A DNA stretch of 52,593 bases. Origin: Candidatus Caldisaccharidevorator malaysiensis. GTDB taxonomy: Bacteria > Armatimonadota > Fervidibacteria > Fervidibacterales > Fervidibacteraceae. Made by a program: the position numbers and the translations under genes. This document shows positions 26,464-34,616 of the stretch, piece by piece. Position 1 is the first letter of the stretch; every line of letters begins with the position of its first letter. Below the pieces are notes generated by a model, which was not told where the DNA came from, searched no databases, and saw only the letters and a program-made list of their open reading frames with translations. The DNA is taken from assembly GCA_025057575.1 (NCBI GenBank), contig JANXBO010000015.1, positions 1-52,593 of the forward strand, read 5' to 3'.

Positions 26464-26483
26464 CAAGGTCTTCCCTTTTTATG

Positions 26484-26514
26484 TTGACGGCGCTAAACTT
26501 TTGAAAAATATACT
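26484..26514 (+). promoter_or_regulatory. Sigma70-type promoter of nusA-ylxR-infB
   Basis: TTGACG (26484-26489) with TATACT (26509-26514) at 19-nt spacing, or AATATA (26507-26512) at 17 nt. Transcription should start near 26520, immediately before the hairpin at 26521. Confidence 0.65.
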
Positions 26515-26520
26515 CGGTGG

Positions 26521-26552
26521 AAAAGTGGGTGGGGTCACCCACTTTTTCTTTT
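26521..26552 (+). terminator. Terminator-like hairpin at the 5' end of the nusA transcript, possible attenuator
   Basis: A perfect 10-bp stem (26521-26530 with 26537-26546; AAAAGTGGGT pairing ACCCACTTTT) has a 6-nt loop GGGGTC and runs into a U-rich tail TTTTTCTTTT. It begins within a few nt of the predicted start site and ends about 28 nt before the nusA ATG. Structure and tail are those of an intrinsic terminator. As there is no gene upstream on this strand, it is better read as a leader element of the nusA operon. Confidence 0.6.
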
Positions 26553-26579
26553 GTAGCCGACAGTTTGGAGAGAACAAGG

Positions 26580-27677
26580 ATGAGCGCCGAATTGGTCGGG
26601 CTTATTCAACAGATTGCTAGGGATAAGGAACTGAGATTGGAAGAAGTCTTGGGAGCCGTCTGCGACGGCTTAAAGGTCGCTTTTGAACGGCAGTTCCTTA
26701 AGGGGATAGATAAAGCATCCCGCCCCAGACCCAAAATTACCGCCGAACTGGATTTGGAAGCCAAGGTTTTAAAGCTGAGTTTGGAAAAGACCGTCGTGGT
26801 GGGGCAACCGTCCCACGCATTGGAGATCAGTTTAGAGGAGGCCCAAACCATCAAACCTGACGCCAAAGTCGGGGAAAAAATCTGGGTGGATTTACCTCTT
26901 GCCGAATTTAGCCGTAGTGCAATGAATACGGCTCGCCACGAGACAATGAGCCGGATTAGGGAAATTGAACTGCAGCGGGTCTACGATGCCTACAAGGATC
27001 GGGTCCACACTTTGGTGACTGGGGTTGTCCTGAGGAAGGACTCTTACCAGAACGTTTATTTTGCCCTGGACAAAGGGGAAGGGATCGCTTTTCGGAGAGA
27101 CCTTCTGCCGACGGATAACTTTCAGAAGGGCGAAAGGGTTCGTCTCTACATTTCTGAGGTTCGGGAACCGAAGCGTAACGGTGACCCCATCGTCATTTTG
27201 TCTCGGACCCACAAGGATTTCGTCGCTAAACTTTTAGAACTGGAGGTCCCCGAAATCAGAGAAGGAATTGTCCAGATTAAGGCTTTGGTGCGCGATCCGG
27301 GATACCGGTCCAAGGTGGCGGTGGCGTCTAAGGACTCCAAGGTAGACCCCGCTGGTGCCTGCATCGGACCCCAAGGGAAAAGGGTGGACAATATCGTCAA
27401 AGAACTGAGGGGGGAACGGATAGATATCCTTCCGTGGAGAGATGATCCGATAGACCTTCTCATAGAAGCCCTTAACCCCGCTCGGGTAGAGACCGTCATT
27501 ATCAATAGGAAGAATGGCTCGGCTACGGTCATTGTTAGCGAGGATCAGTTATCTTTGGCAATTGGCAAACAGGGGAAAAATGTCAGTCTGGCAGCAAGGC
27601 TGACCGGCTTGCGACTGGATATCCGAACCGTTAACCAACTGATAGCGGAACAGCAAGTGACCAATGAGACGAAGTAA
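26580..27677 (+). CDS. nusA: Transcription termination/antitermination factor NusA
   Basis: 365-residue RNA-polymerase-binding protein that modulates pausing, termination and antitermination. The order is an N-terminal RNAP-binding domain (to ~125), an S1 domain (about 130-200, VHTLVTGVVLRKD), and KH1 and KH2 with the loops IGPQGKRVDNIVKELRGERI and IGKQGKNVSLAARLTG. It ends after KH2, without the acidic repeats of E. coli NusA, as in most bacteria. I start at ATG 26580 (GGAGAG 8 nt upstream) rather than the open upstream frame, because MSAELVGLIQQIA is the normal N-terminus. rimP, often upstream, is not here. The leader carries a terminator-like hairpin. Confidence 0.96.
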   Translation: MSAELVGLIQQIARDKELRLEEVLGAVCDGLKVAFERQFLKGIDKASRPRPKITAELDLEAKVLKLSLEKTVVVGQPSHALEISLEEAQTIKPDAKVGEKIWVDLPLAEFSRSAMNTARHETMSRIREIELQRVYDAYKDRVHTLVTGVVLRKDSYQNVYFALDKGEGIAFRRDLLPTDNFQKGERVRLYISEVREPKRNGDPIVILSRTHKDFVAKLLELEVPEIREGIVQIKALVRDPGYRSKVAVASKDSKVDPAGACIGPQGKRVDNIVKELRGERIDILPWRDDPIDLLIEALNPARVETVIINRKNGSATVIVSEDQLSLAIGKQGKNVSLAARLTGLRLDIRTVNQLIAEQQVTNETK

Positions 27678-27805
27678 GAGGCGTCACCCGATGTAGTTTC
27701 GTCCGTTGGGAAACGGGATCGTCACCAATGGGCGCTTCTTGCGCCAGTAAATGGAACCAATGACTTTAAGGACCGATTGCAGACAGGGCAAAAAAGAACC
27801 AACCG

Positions 27806-28204
27806 TTGCCAGAGGTGAAAGGCACGAGAAAGTCAGGGGTAGAGATCAGAGGGAGGCGAGAGAGAATTGGTCGGGTCAAAGGGGGCAATGGGGAGCGCCT
27901 TTGCATCGGGTGCGGTCGTCTGTATCCAAAGTCGCTGTTGATCCGAATCGGCGTGAAGGCGGACGGGACGGCTTTTACCGATCAACAGCAAAAAGGCGGG
28001 GGGCGGGGTATTTACCTGTGCCCTACCTGGGACTGCATTTTGGGAGCAAACCGTCAGTGGCGAGGAAAAATTTTGGCGAAGGGCAGGCTTTTAAAAGGCT
28101 TGCCCAAAGAGTTAGTGATGGCTCTGCTCAATACTGCTGTTTTGACTTCAGGGGACTTGGTAAAGTTACGATTTGGACAAGCCATAGGGCATTTGCAGAG
28201 GTGA
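27806..28204 (+). CDS. ylxR: YlxR/RnpM family RNA-binding protein
   Basis: 132-residue (from TTG 27806) member of the YlxR (DUF448) family, which almost always lies between nusA and infB. The signature RLCIGCGRLYPKSLLIRI, followed by GRGIYLCPTWDCI, is diagnostic. The B. subtilis homologue has been described as an RNase P modulator. The N-terminal ~28 residues are basic and not conserved, and no start codon has a good SD; GTG at 27815 or a later non-standard start is possible. The stop overlaps the region that forms the infB SD (6 nt gap). The 128-nt gap behind nusA holds a small 5-bp hairpin (27731-27745) without U-run. Confidence 0.82.
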   Translation: MPEVKGTRKSGVEIRGRRERIGRVKGGNGERLCIGCGRLYPKSLLIRIGVKADGTAFTDQQQKGGGRGIYLCPTWDCILGANRQWRGKILAKGRLLKGLPKELVMALLNTAVLTSGDLVKLRFGQAIGHLQR

Positions 28205-28210
28205 AGGGGA

Positions 28211-30325
28211 TTGTCACGGATTCGCATTTATGCCCTTGCTAAAGAACTGGGTCTTACTCCGAAAGAGTTGATCCTTCTCTTGAACGAACTGGGGGAGTTC
28301 CCCAAATCGGCAACGGGGACGTTGGATGAAGCGACCGCCAATGCGGTCAGGGAACTTTATAAGGAAAAATATGGAAAACCATCCAAAATCCAAATACCAG
28401 CCCGACCTCTCTCTATCTTTGAATTAGCCGAAAAGATCCAGCTTGACGTGGGCACCATAGTGCACCATTTAATGACCTTAGGGCAGGTGTCGCCGTTTCA
28501 CGAACCCCTTCCGTTGGATCTGGTCGTCCGGCTCCTTAACGCTTTGAACATAGAGTTCACTGTTGTCCAGCCCGAGCCGCTAAGCCCAGTCACCGTTGAT
28601 CAAGAGCGTCCGGAACAACGGGAGGAACCAAAGACCGAAGAGTTACAACCCCTCGCCGCAGCCAAAGACAAAACGGACATCTCTGCGACGGAAACAGAAA
28701 CGAGCGCCCCCACGCCCGGCGGGGAGCCAATTCCCGTTACCCAAACGGTGAAGCCGGTCCCGCCCGATTTTGACCCGAACCGACTGGTGCTGCGTCCCCC
28801 CATCGTGACGGTGATGGGGCATGTAGATCACGGCAAGACGACCCTCTTAGATACAATCCGAAAGACCAACATCGCCGCTCGGGAAGTCGGTCAGATTACC
28901 CAACACATTGGCGCTTATGAGGTGGAGTGGGACGGTCGCAAGATTACCTTTATCGACACCCCTGGCCACGAAGCGTTTACGGCTCTGAGGGCGCGGGGTG
29001 CTCAGGTGACGGACCTGGTGATTCTGGTCGTCGCCGCCGATGACGGCGTGATGCCGCAAACGGAAGAAGCCATCAACCATGCCAAGGCTGCCGATGTGCC
29101 CATCATTGTCGCCGTCAACAAAATGGACAAGGCAGAGGCGGACTTTGAACGAGTCCTCGCCCAATTAGCGGAACGGGGGCTGATACCGACCCAGTATGGC
29201 GGTTCCATAGCTTGTATCCCTATCTCCGCCCTCAAAGGGGAAGGGATTGACCACCTATTAGAGGAGATTATTCTGCAAGCGGATCTCCTTGCGACTAAGG
29301 CAGATCCCCAGGCAACACCTTGGGGCTATGTGTTAGAGTCCCGAATGGACCCCCGAAAGGGACCTCTGGCGACGGTCATTGTAGAGCACGGAACACTGCG
29401 AGAGGGAGACTGGATTGTCGCCGGTAAAACCTACGGACGAGTGAAGCAGATGACGGATTGGCGGGGGCAGAGGGTTCAAGAAGCCAAGCCTTCCCAACCC
29501 GTCAGCGTGCTGGGGCTTGAGGATCTTCCCGAAGCCGGTGACCGGGTGGAGGGTGCCCCCGATCCCAAAACCGCAAGGGAAAAAGCAGAAGCCAGAAGGG
29601 TCAAAAAAGAAGCCCCTCCAAGACCGGAAATCACATTGGAAACTCTCTATGCCCAGGGTGAAGACGGTAAGACGAATGAACTGAATCTGATCATCAAAGC
29701 CGATGTTCAAGGCTCTCTGGATGCCATCACCCACGCTTTGGAGCGGTTGGAACATCCCGAAGTGACGATCCGGTTTCTCCACAAAGCCGTCGGTCCGATT
29801 ACGGAGACCGACATTGATCTTGCCCGAGCGTCTAAGGGAGTGATTTTGGGGTTCAATGTGCGCTTGGACCCGACGGTCCGATCTGTCCTTCAACGGGAGC
29901 CGGTGGACGTGCGCCTCTACCAAGTTATTTACGACCTTATTGACGATGTCAAGAAAGCCATCTTGGGTCAGTTGAAGCCCAAGATCGTGGAAACGGTCTT
30001 GGGTCAGGCAGAGGTCCGGGCGGTCTTCCGGCTCAAGGCAGGGACCGTTGCCGGCTGCTTCGTTCGGAAAGGGAAAATCGTCGTTGGGAGCCGCTGCCGA
30101 ATCATCCGTGGGGGTCAGGTGCTTGGCACCTCAAGGATCGCTTCCTTGCGCCACTTCAAGCAAGATCGGACCGAAATTCTTGAGGGGATGGAGTGTGGCA
30201 TCGGCGTGGACGGCTTTTCGGACTTCCAGGAAGGGGACGTCATAGAGGCTTATCAGATTTCCGAGGAACAGAGGACTCTGCAGGAGATCAAGGAACGGAC
30301 GCCCGCCGTTCCTGTTCCCGCTTAA
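28211..30325 (+). CDS. infB: Translation initiation factor IF-2
   Basis: 704-residue GTPase that places initiator tRNA on the 30S subunit and promotes subunit joining. The first ~55 residues are an IF2_N module (RIYALAKELGLTPKELILLLNELG), with a second similar module at about 75-120. A low-complexity E/T/P linker (~125-190) precedes the G domain. G1 is GHVDHGKT at 203-210, G3 DTPGHEAF, G4 NKMDKAEAD. Domains II to IV follow, ending with the IF2-C fold (GMECGIGVDGFSDFQEGDVIEAY). The start is TTG with AAGGGGA. It ends 11 nt from the convergent DHOD-like gene. rbfA does not follow. Confidence 0.97.
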   Translation: MSRIRIYALAKELGLTPKELILLLNELGEFPKSATGTLDEATANAVRELYKEKYGKPSKIQIPARPLSIFELAEKIQLDVGTIVHHLMTLGQVSPFHEPLPLDLVVRLLNALNIEFTVVQPEPLSPVTVDQERPEQREEPKTEELQPLAAAKDKTDISATETETSAPTPGGEPIPVTQTVKPVPPDFDPNRLVLRPPIVTVMGHVDHGKTTLLDTIRKTNIAAREVGQITQHIGAYEVEWDGRKITFIDTPGHEAFTALRARGAQVTDLVILVVAADDGVMPQTEEAINHAKAADVPIIVAVNKMDKAEADFERVLAQLAERGLIPTQYGGSIACIPISALKGEGIDHLLEEIILQADLLATKADPQATPWGYVLESRMDPRKGPLATVIVEHGTLREGDWIVAGKTYGRVKQMTDWRGQRVQEAKPSQPVSVLGLEDLPEAGDRVEGAPDPKTAREKAEARRVKKEAPPRPEITLETLYAQGEDGKTNELNLIIKADVQGSLDAITHALERLEHPEVTIRFLHKAVGPITETDIDLARASKGVILGFNVRLDPTVRSVLQREPVDVRLYQVIYDLIDDVKKAILGQLKPKIVETVLGQAEVRAVFRLKAGTVAGCFVRKGKIVVGSRCRIIRGGQVLGTSRIASLRHFKQDRTEILEGMECGIGVDGFSDFQEGDVIEAYQISEEQRTLQEIKERTPAVPVPA

Positions 30326-30336
30326 GCAACCCCCTT

Positions 30337-31602
30337 TCAGCCAGTATCAGACACCTCCTGGGCACTTAACTGAGCCACCCCTCTCTCTTCCTTTTCCAGT
30401 AGGAGATAGCGAAGCAGCCCGTCCTGGGGCGAAAACAGAAGGCTGTGGAGCGCTCTCTCAATGCGGCTCCCGACCTTACGAGGATAGCAGGAGAGAGGGA
30501 CCTGAAAAAAGGTGTGGATCTGCAGGCTCGTTGCCCCTGCCTTGAGATAGTGATAGGCGATCGTCCCTGAGACGATGTTGCCGGTAGCACTGATCGGGAC
30601 CCAATGAGGAAAAAGCCCCCGCCGATGGTCCTGACAAAGGCGCCTTAGCACCCTCAAATTCCTGTCGCTCAGATCCGGTCCCCCATAGGCGACGCCCCGA
30701 ACGCCCTGATACTCCCTCTGCGGATTGAACAAACGGTTGGCATAAACGATGAAGTCGGGACCCTTCTCTTTCCCGGCATTCTTCATCAGCATTTCCACCA
30801 TCGTGACCTGAAAGTCATCATCAAACAGGCTATTGAAGACTTTGATGCCGACCCGAAGGGTCTTTTCGGGCGGGCTGTCAAGGGCACGACGGGCGGCGTC
30901 CTTGATGAGGGATGGAACGGTCGCCAGCCAATCAAGGATGCGGGCTTTATCCTGTGCCAAACCGCTGCCGGCTAAAGTGGGACTGAAATCAAACTCCACC
31001 GGCATCGGCTGATTCGGATGGAACTGTCGCCAGACCTTTAACAGTTCGCCGACGCAGTGGTCGTATTCCGATCGCTTCCAAGGGTCGTCATCGGAAGCCG
31101 GCAAGTGGGCTTTGAAAGACGGGACGACCAGCATCCCTGCATCGGCACCGATGGCAAGGGCTCGGGAGAAAAAACTCAGGTAGGAAGCGAACGATTTGTG
31201 CCATCCCCGACCAATCCAGGTCACCGTCCAGCCTTCTTGTCCGCTTTTTCCGGTGATTTTTTCAACCTTCATCCTGGTAACGGGAATCGCCCAGGCTTTC
31301 ATCGTTTGGCGACCGTGCGGATCCTCGGCGATGACGGTCTTGAGAACGCAAAAACCCAGCCCCCCATCAGCATCTGCCTGCACTTGATGAGGTTCCATTG
31401 ACAATTGACCACTGGCTTTTCCGATGATCAGGCGCACCGGCTGATCCCCGTAGCAACCCCGTAGGTCTATTCCGTAACGGTCCAAAATGTAGTCCGCCAA
31501 AGGTTGGGGAAATTCGCTGAACCGAAAACGATCAAAGTCGGCTTCCAGGATACCTTGAAAGGGACTCTTCTTTTGGGGTTGCTGGAGATTGTCCAGCGGC
31601 AT
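30337..31602 (-). CDS. Dihydroorotate-dehydrogenase-like TIM-barrel protein, function unknown
   Basis: 421-residue protein that I do not recognise as a named enzyme. The C-terminal third has the pattern of the FMN-binding end of a DHOD/DUS-type barrel: a glycine-rich YGGPDLSDRNLRVLRRL, then PISATGNIVSGTIAYHYL and AGATSLQIHTFF, which parallel the GGLSG, GIGGI and AGASAVQVGT segments of DHODs. An earlier strand, RVGIKVFNSLFDDDFQ, could be the lysine strand. The N-terminal ~100 residues are unlike DHOD. There is no CxxC or Fe-S motif in the part I can align. I start at ATG 31602 because the longer frame overlaps gnd. It lies 19 nt after gnd and is probably co-transcribed. Confidence 0.6.
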   Translation of the reverse strand: MPLDNLQQPQKKSPFQGILEADFDRFRFSEFPQPLADYILDRYGIDLRGCYGDQPVRLIIGKASGQLSMEPHQVQADADGGLGFCVLKTVIAEDPHGRQTMKAWAIPVTRMKVEKITGKSGQEGWTVTWIGRGWHKSFASYLSFFSRALAIGADAGMLVVPSFKAHLPASDDDPWKRSEYDHCVGELLKVWRQFHPNQPMPVEFDFSPTLAGSGLAQDKARILDWLATVPSLIKDAARRALDSPPEKTLRVGIKVFNSLFDDDFQVTMVEMLMKNAGKEKGPDFIVYANRLFNPQREYQGVRGVAYGGPDLSDRNLRVLRRLCQDHRRGLFPHWVPISATGNIVSGTIAYHYLKAGATSLQIHTFFQVPLSCYPRKVGSRIERALHSLLFSPQDGLLRYLLLEKEERGVAQLSAQEVSDTG

Positions 31603-31621
31603 CGTTAGTGAACCGTTGAAT

Positions 31622-32596
31622 CTATTCTCCCGAACGGCTCTCGGCAGGGACAACAGGGTGACCGCCGAACTCTCTTCGCAGAGCGGCGACGACTTTGCCG
31701 GCGAAAGTATCGGGCTGTCGGGACCGGTGCCGAAGGGCATACGAAAGGGCGATCGTGGCAAAGGGAACACCGGCATCCCAGGCTTCATCAATGCTCCAGC
31801 GACCGGTGGAACCACCACCGATGACGCCTGTGAGGCTGCTCAGGTCGGGATCGTTGCGAAAGGCTCGGGCAGCCAGTTCCATTAGCCAGCCTCGAATGAC
31901 GCTTCCTTTACACCACAATTCGGCAATCTGAGCAAGGTCCAGACGGAAGAGAGGTTCTTCATTTTCCCCCTTGGGACCGGTCCGAAGAAGTTCAAATCCC
32001 TCCCCGATGCACTGCAAAATGCCGTATTCAATCGCATTGTGGACCATCTTGACAAAGTGACCCGCCCCGGGCGGACCGACATAAGCGAAGCCACCGGTCT
32101 GGCGAACCAGTCGTTCAAAGAGAGGACGCGCCCGTTCAAAAGCCTCTGCTTCCCCGCCGATCATTAGACAGGGTCCATTGCGGCTCCCCTCTAACCCCCC
32201 ACTGGTGCCGCAGTCAAGAAAGTGAATGCCTCTCTCTTTCAGTGCCCGATGGCGGCGGATGCTATCCCGAAAGTAGGAATTACCCCCGTCAATGACCACA
32301 TCGCCTGGTTCCAGATGGGGGACCAATCCGTCGCCAAAGGCACCGCCGCCGAAAAGGGCGTCATCCACCGCCTTTCCTGCTGTCAGCATCATCCAGATGA
32401 TCCTTGGCTTCTTCAGTTTGTGCACCAGTTCCTCAAGGCTGTAGCAACCGATCGCACCTTCTCTAACCAAAGCGTCCGTCTTAGACCGAGTGCGATTGTA
32501 GACCGCCGGTGTGATCCCTTGGTCCAGCAAATTGCGGACGACTTCACTGCCCATTCCCCCCAAACCGACAAAACCATACGGTGCCTGATCCATCAA
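31622..32596 (-). CDS. gnd: 6-phosphogluconate dehydrogenase, decarboxylating, short type
   Basis: 324-residue oxidoreductase of the pentose phosphate pathway that converts 6-phosphogluconate to ribulose-5-phosphate with NAD(P)H. The dinucleotide loop is GFVGLGGMGSEVVRNLL; the motif VVIDGGNSYFRDSIRRHRAL and the catalytic lysine in GHFVKMVHNAIEYG are those of 6PGDH. The protein ends after the short all-helical domain, typical of the ~300-residue NAD-preferring type rather than the 470-residue form. Glucose-6-phosphate dehydrogenase is not adjacent. It shares a likely transcript with the DHOD-like gene downstream. A beta-hydroxyacid dehydrogenase of another specificity is a less likely reading. 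Confidence 0.9.
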   Translation of the reverse strand: MMDQAPYGFVGLGGMGSEVVRNLLDQGITPAVYNRTRSKTDALVREGAIGCYSLEELVHKLKKPRIIWMMLTAGKAVDDALFGGGAFGDGLVPHLEPGDVVIDGGNSYFRDSIRRHRALKERGIHFLDCGTSGGLEGSRNGPCLMIGGEAEAFERARPLFERLVRQTGGFAYVGPPGAGHFVKMVHNAIEYGILQCIGEGFELLRTGPKGENEEPLFRLDLAQIAELWCKGSVIRGWLMELAARAFRNDPDLSSLTGVIGGGSTGRWSIDEAWDAGVPFATIALSYALRHRSRQPDTFAGKVVAALRREFGGHPVVPAESRSGE

Positions 32597-32749
32597 ACAT
32601 CGCCTCCCAAGTCAGGTCTTCAATTTAGCCTTGCCCCAACAAAAAAGAATGCTATAAGGTCTCATCCCGCCCTTCACCAGGTGGACCTTGCCAAATGCGC
32701 TATCATCAGCGGACGAGGATGGATGCTGACCGAATGAGGAGGGCTGGGG

Positions 32750-34600
32750 ATGGTCGGGGTTTTGAACAGGAAGGACTTTTGGAACAGGGTTTACGCTTGC
32801 TGGATGGGCAAGAACGCTGGGGGGACGCTGGGCGCTCCTGTTGAGGGGCAACTGGGACCGCACCAATTTGACTGGTATCCTCGTTTGCAGGAGGGCGGCA
32901 TCCCCAATGACGATCTGGAGATGCAACTGGTCTGGTTGGACGCCGTTCGGAAAGGGGGATGGATGGTTAACTCGTCTGTTCTCGCTCAGGCTTGGCTGAC
33001 CCATATCGGCTACAACTGGTGCGAATATGGAATTGCGAAACGAAACCTGCGATGGGGCTTGTTGCCGCCTATTTCAGGTGCCTACGACAATGAGTTCTTT
33101 AACGACTGTATGGGCTCGCCCATTCGGTCGGAAATCTGGGCGTGTCTGGCGCCCGCTGCCCCTCGGCTGGCTGCTCGTTTCGCAGCGGAAGATGCCTTTG
33201 TTGACCATGCCGGTGGCGAAGGGGTGTGGGGCGAGATGTTCTTTGCCGCTCTGGAAAGTGCCGCCTTCGCCATCAGGGATTTGGATTACCTGTTAGACCT
33301 GGCACTCTCCTACATCCCCCCACAATGCCTCATCCACCAGGCGATCAGCAGGACGAGGGAATGGTGGGCGGAAACGAAAGATTGGTTGCGAGTCAGAGAA
33401 AAAATCTTGGAAAAGTTTGGTCACAGAGAGCCGACCCACGCCCCCCAAAACCTGGCGTTCACCGTCCTGGGGCTTCTGGCTGGGCGGGATGACTTTGGGA
33501 AAGTGATCACTACCGCCGTCAACTGCGGGCAGGACACCGACTGCACGGGAGCCACTTCTGGTGCCATCGCCGGCATTCTCCTAGGTCAGTTGCCCGAAAA
33601 GTGGACGGCTCCGTTAGGGGAGCAAATAGCCACCAACGCCTCCTGGGGTGGGATAAGAAACTTTACCGCTCCACCGGACATTAGGGCACTGACCGACTTG
33701 GTCGTTGACGGTGCTCAACGGCTGCTGGCCTTTCACGGCGCCCCCATCATCTTCCGCGACGATGCCCCGACGGACTTTTCCCGTTTGCCCCGTCAATGGT
33801 GGGAACCAGACGATTCTATCGTTGCCCTCTGGGAATTCAACAGGAATCCCTGGCGCTTTGCCGCTCGCCTGAAGGCTTTTTCGGTAACGGTAGACTACGG
33901 AGGTCCTCCAACGGTCAACCCCGAGGCAGCCAAAAAAGTAACCCTGTGGCTCAACAATCATCAGGCGACCGTCGTCAGCGTCAAGGTGGAAGTGGACGAG
34001 GGCAGAGGATGGCTGGTGGAGCCCAATCCCCAATGGGTCGGGATCGCTCCCGAATCCCAAGCCGCGGTCCATTTTTCCGTCCATTGTCCTGCTCAGCCTC
34101 CCCAGGCGCACACCCTCTTTGCCCGCCTCCTGGTGGAAGGAAGACCTGCTGAGGTGGCGGTTCCGATAACTTTTATCGGAGAGCATCGCTGGGAATTACT
34201 TTCTGGCGATGGATCTGCCAAGGTGGAATGGGTCCGCGATAGCCAATTACCCCTGAGCCGGTGGTTAGCCGATGAGGGCAGGGTCCGAACACGAATCTGG
34301 CTCCGATCACCCAACGATCAGGTCGTTCACTTGGGCTTTCCCTGCAACCGCGCCTTTGAACTTTGGCTCAACGGTGTTTCTCTTCTGAAGGCAAACGATC
34401 CCGACTATTTGGTGCGCCCCGTCTATCAGGGACCCCCATCCCACTTTCGCAATGTGGTCCTCCTCCAGGGATGGAACCAGGTGGTGGTAGAGGTAACAGG
34501 GGACCCTGAGGGCGCCGATGCCTACCTCATCATTAGTGACCCTTCGGACCTTTACAAGGGTGTCACGGATGTGGTCCGAAGCCAGGCTCCTCCAGACTAA
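32750..34600 (+). CDS. ADP-ribosylglycohydrolase-family protein with C-terminal beta-rich extension
   Basis: 616-residue protein. The N-terminal ~320 residues match the DraG/ARH fold: an opening segment KDFWNRVYACWMGKNAGGTLG, the first metal-site segment NDDLEMQ (from residue 53), and GQDTDCTGATSGAIAGILLG (from residue 260) with both metal-binding aspartates. In true ARHs the first motif is usually (T/D)DDT; the NDDL form here is a variant and the substrate may not be ADP-ribose. Residues ~360-616 are beta-rich and lack recognisable catalytic motifs; FELWLNGVSLLKAND and GWNQVVVEV look like a carbohydrate-binding or sandwich domain. The ATG follows GGAGGGCTGGGG. It is followed after 16 nt by a secreted glycosidase-like gene, which suggests a role in sugar catabolism. 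No signal peptide. Confidence 0.75.
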   Translation: MVGVLNRKDFWNRVYACWMGKNAGGTLGAPVEGQLGPHQFDWYPRLQEGGIPNDDLEMQLVWLDAVRKGGWMVNSSVLAQAWLTHIGYNWCEYGIAKRNLRWGLLPPISGAYDNEFFNDCMGSPIRSEIWACLAPAAPRLAARFAAEDAFVDHAGGEGVWGEMFFAALESAAFAIRDLDYLLDLALSYIPPQCLIHQAISRTREWWAETKDWLRVREKILEKFGHREPTHAPQNLAFTVLGLLAGRDDFGKVITTAVNCGQDTDCTGATSGAIAGILLGQLPEKWTAPLGEQIATNASWGGIRNFTAPPDIRALTDLVVDGAQRLLAFHGAPIIFRDDAPTDFSRLPRQWWEPDDSIVALWEFNRNPWRFAARLKAFSVTVDYGGPPTVNPEAAKKVTLWLNNHQATVVSVKVEVDEGRGWLVEPNPQWVGIAPESQAAVHFSVHCPAQPPQAHTLFARLLVEGRPAEVAVPITFIGEHRWELLSGDGSAKVEWVRDSQLPLSRWLADEGRVRTRIWLRSPNDQVVHLGFPCNRAFELWLNGVSLLKANDPDYLVRPVYQGPPSHFRNVVLLQGWNQVVVEVTGDPEGADAYLIISDPSDLYKGVTDVVRSQAPPD

Positions 34601-34616
34601 ACAGGGTGGGAATCGG

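Noticed and set aside
27731-27745. Hairpin GGCGC-TTCTT-GCGCC behind nusA as a terminator
   Set aside because: There is no U-run after it, and ylxR and infB must be transcribed from the same promoter, so termination here would be odd.
27751-28242. 163-codon frame overlapping ylxR and infB
   Set aside because: It runs across two well-recognised genes in another frame and has no conserved motif.
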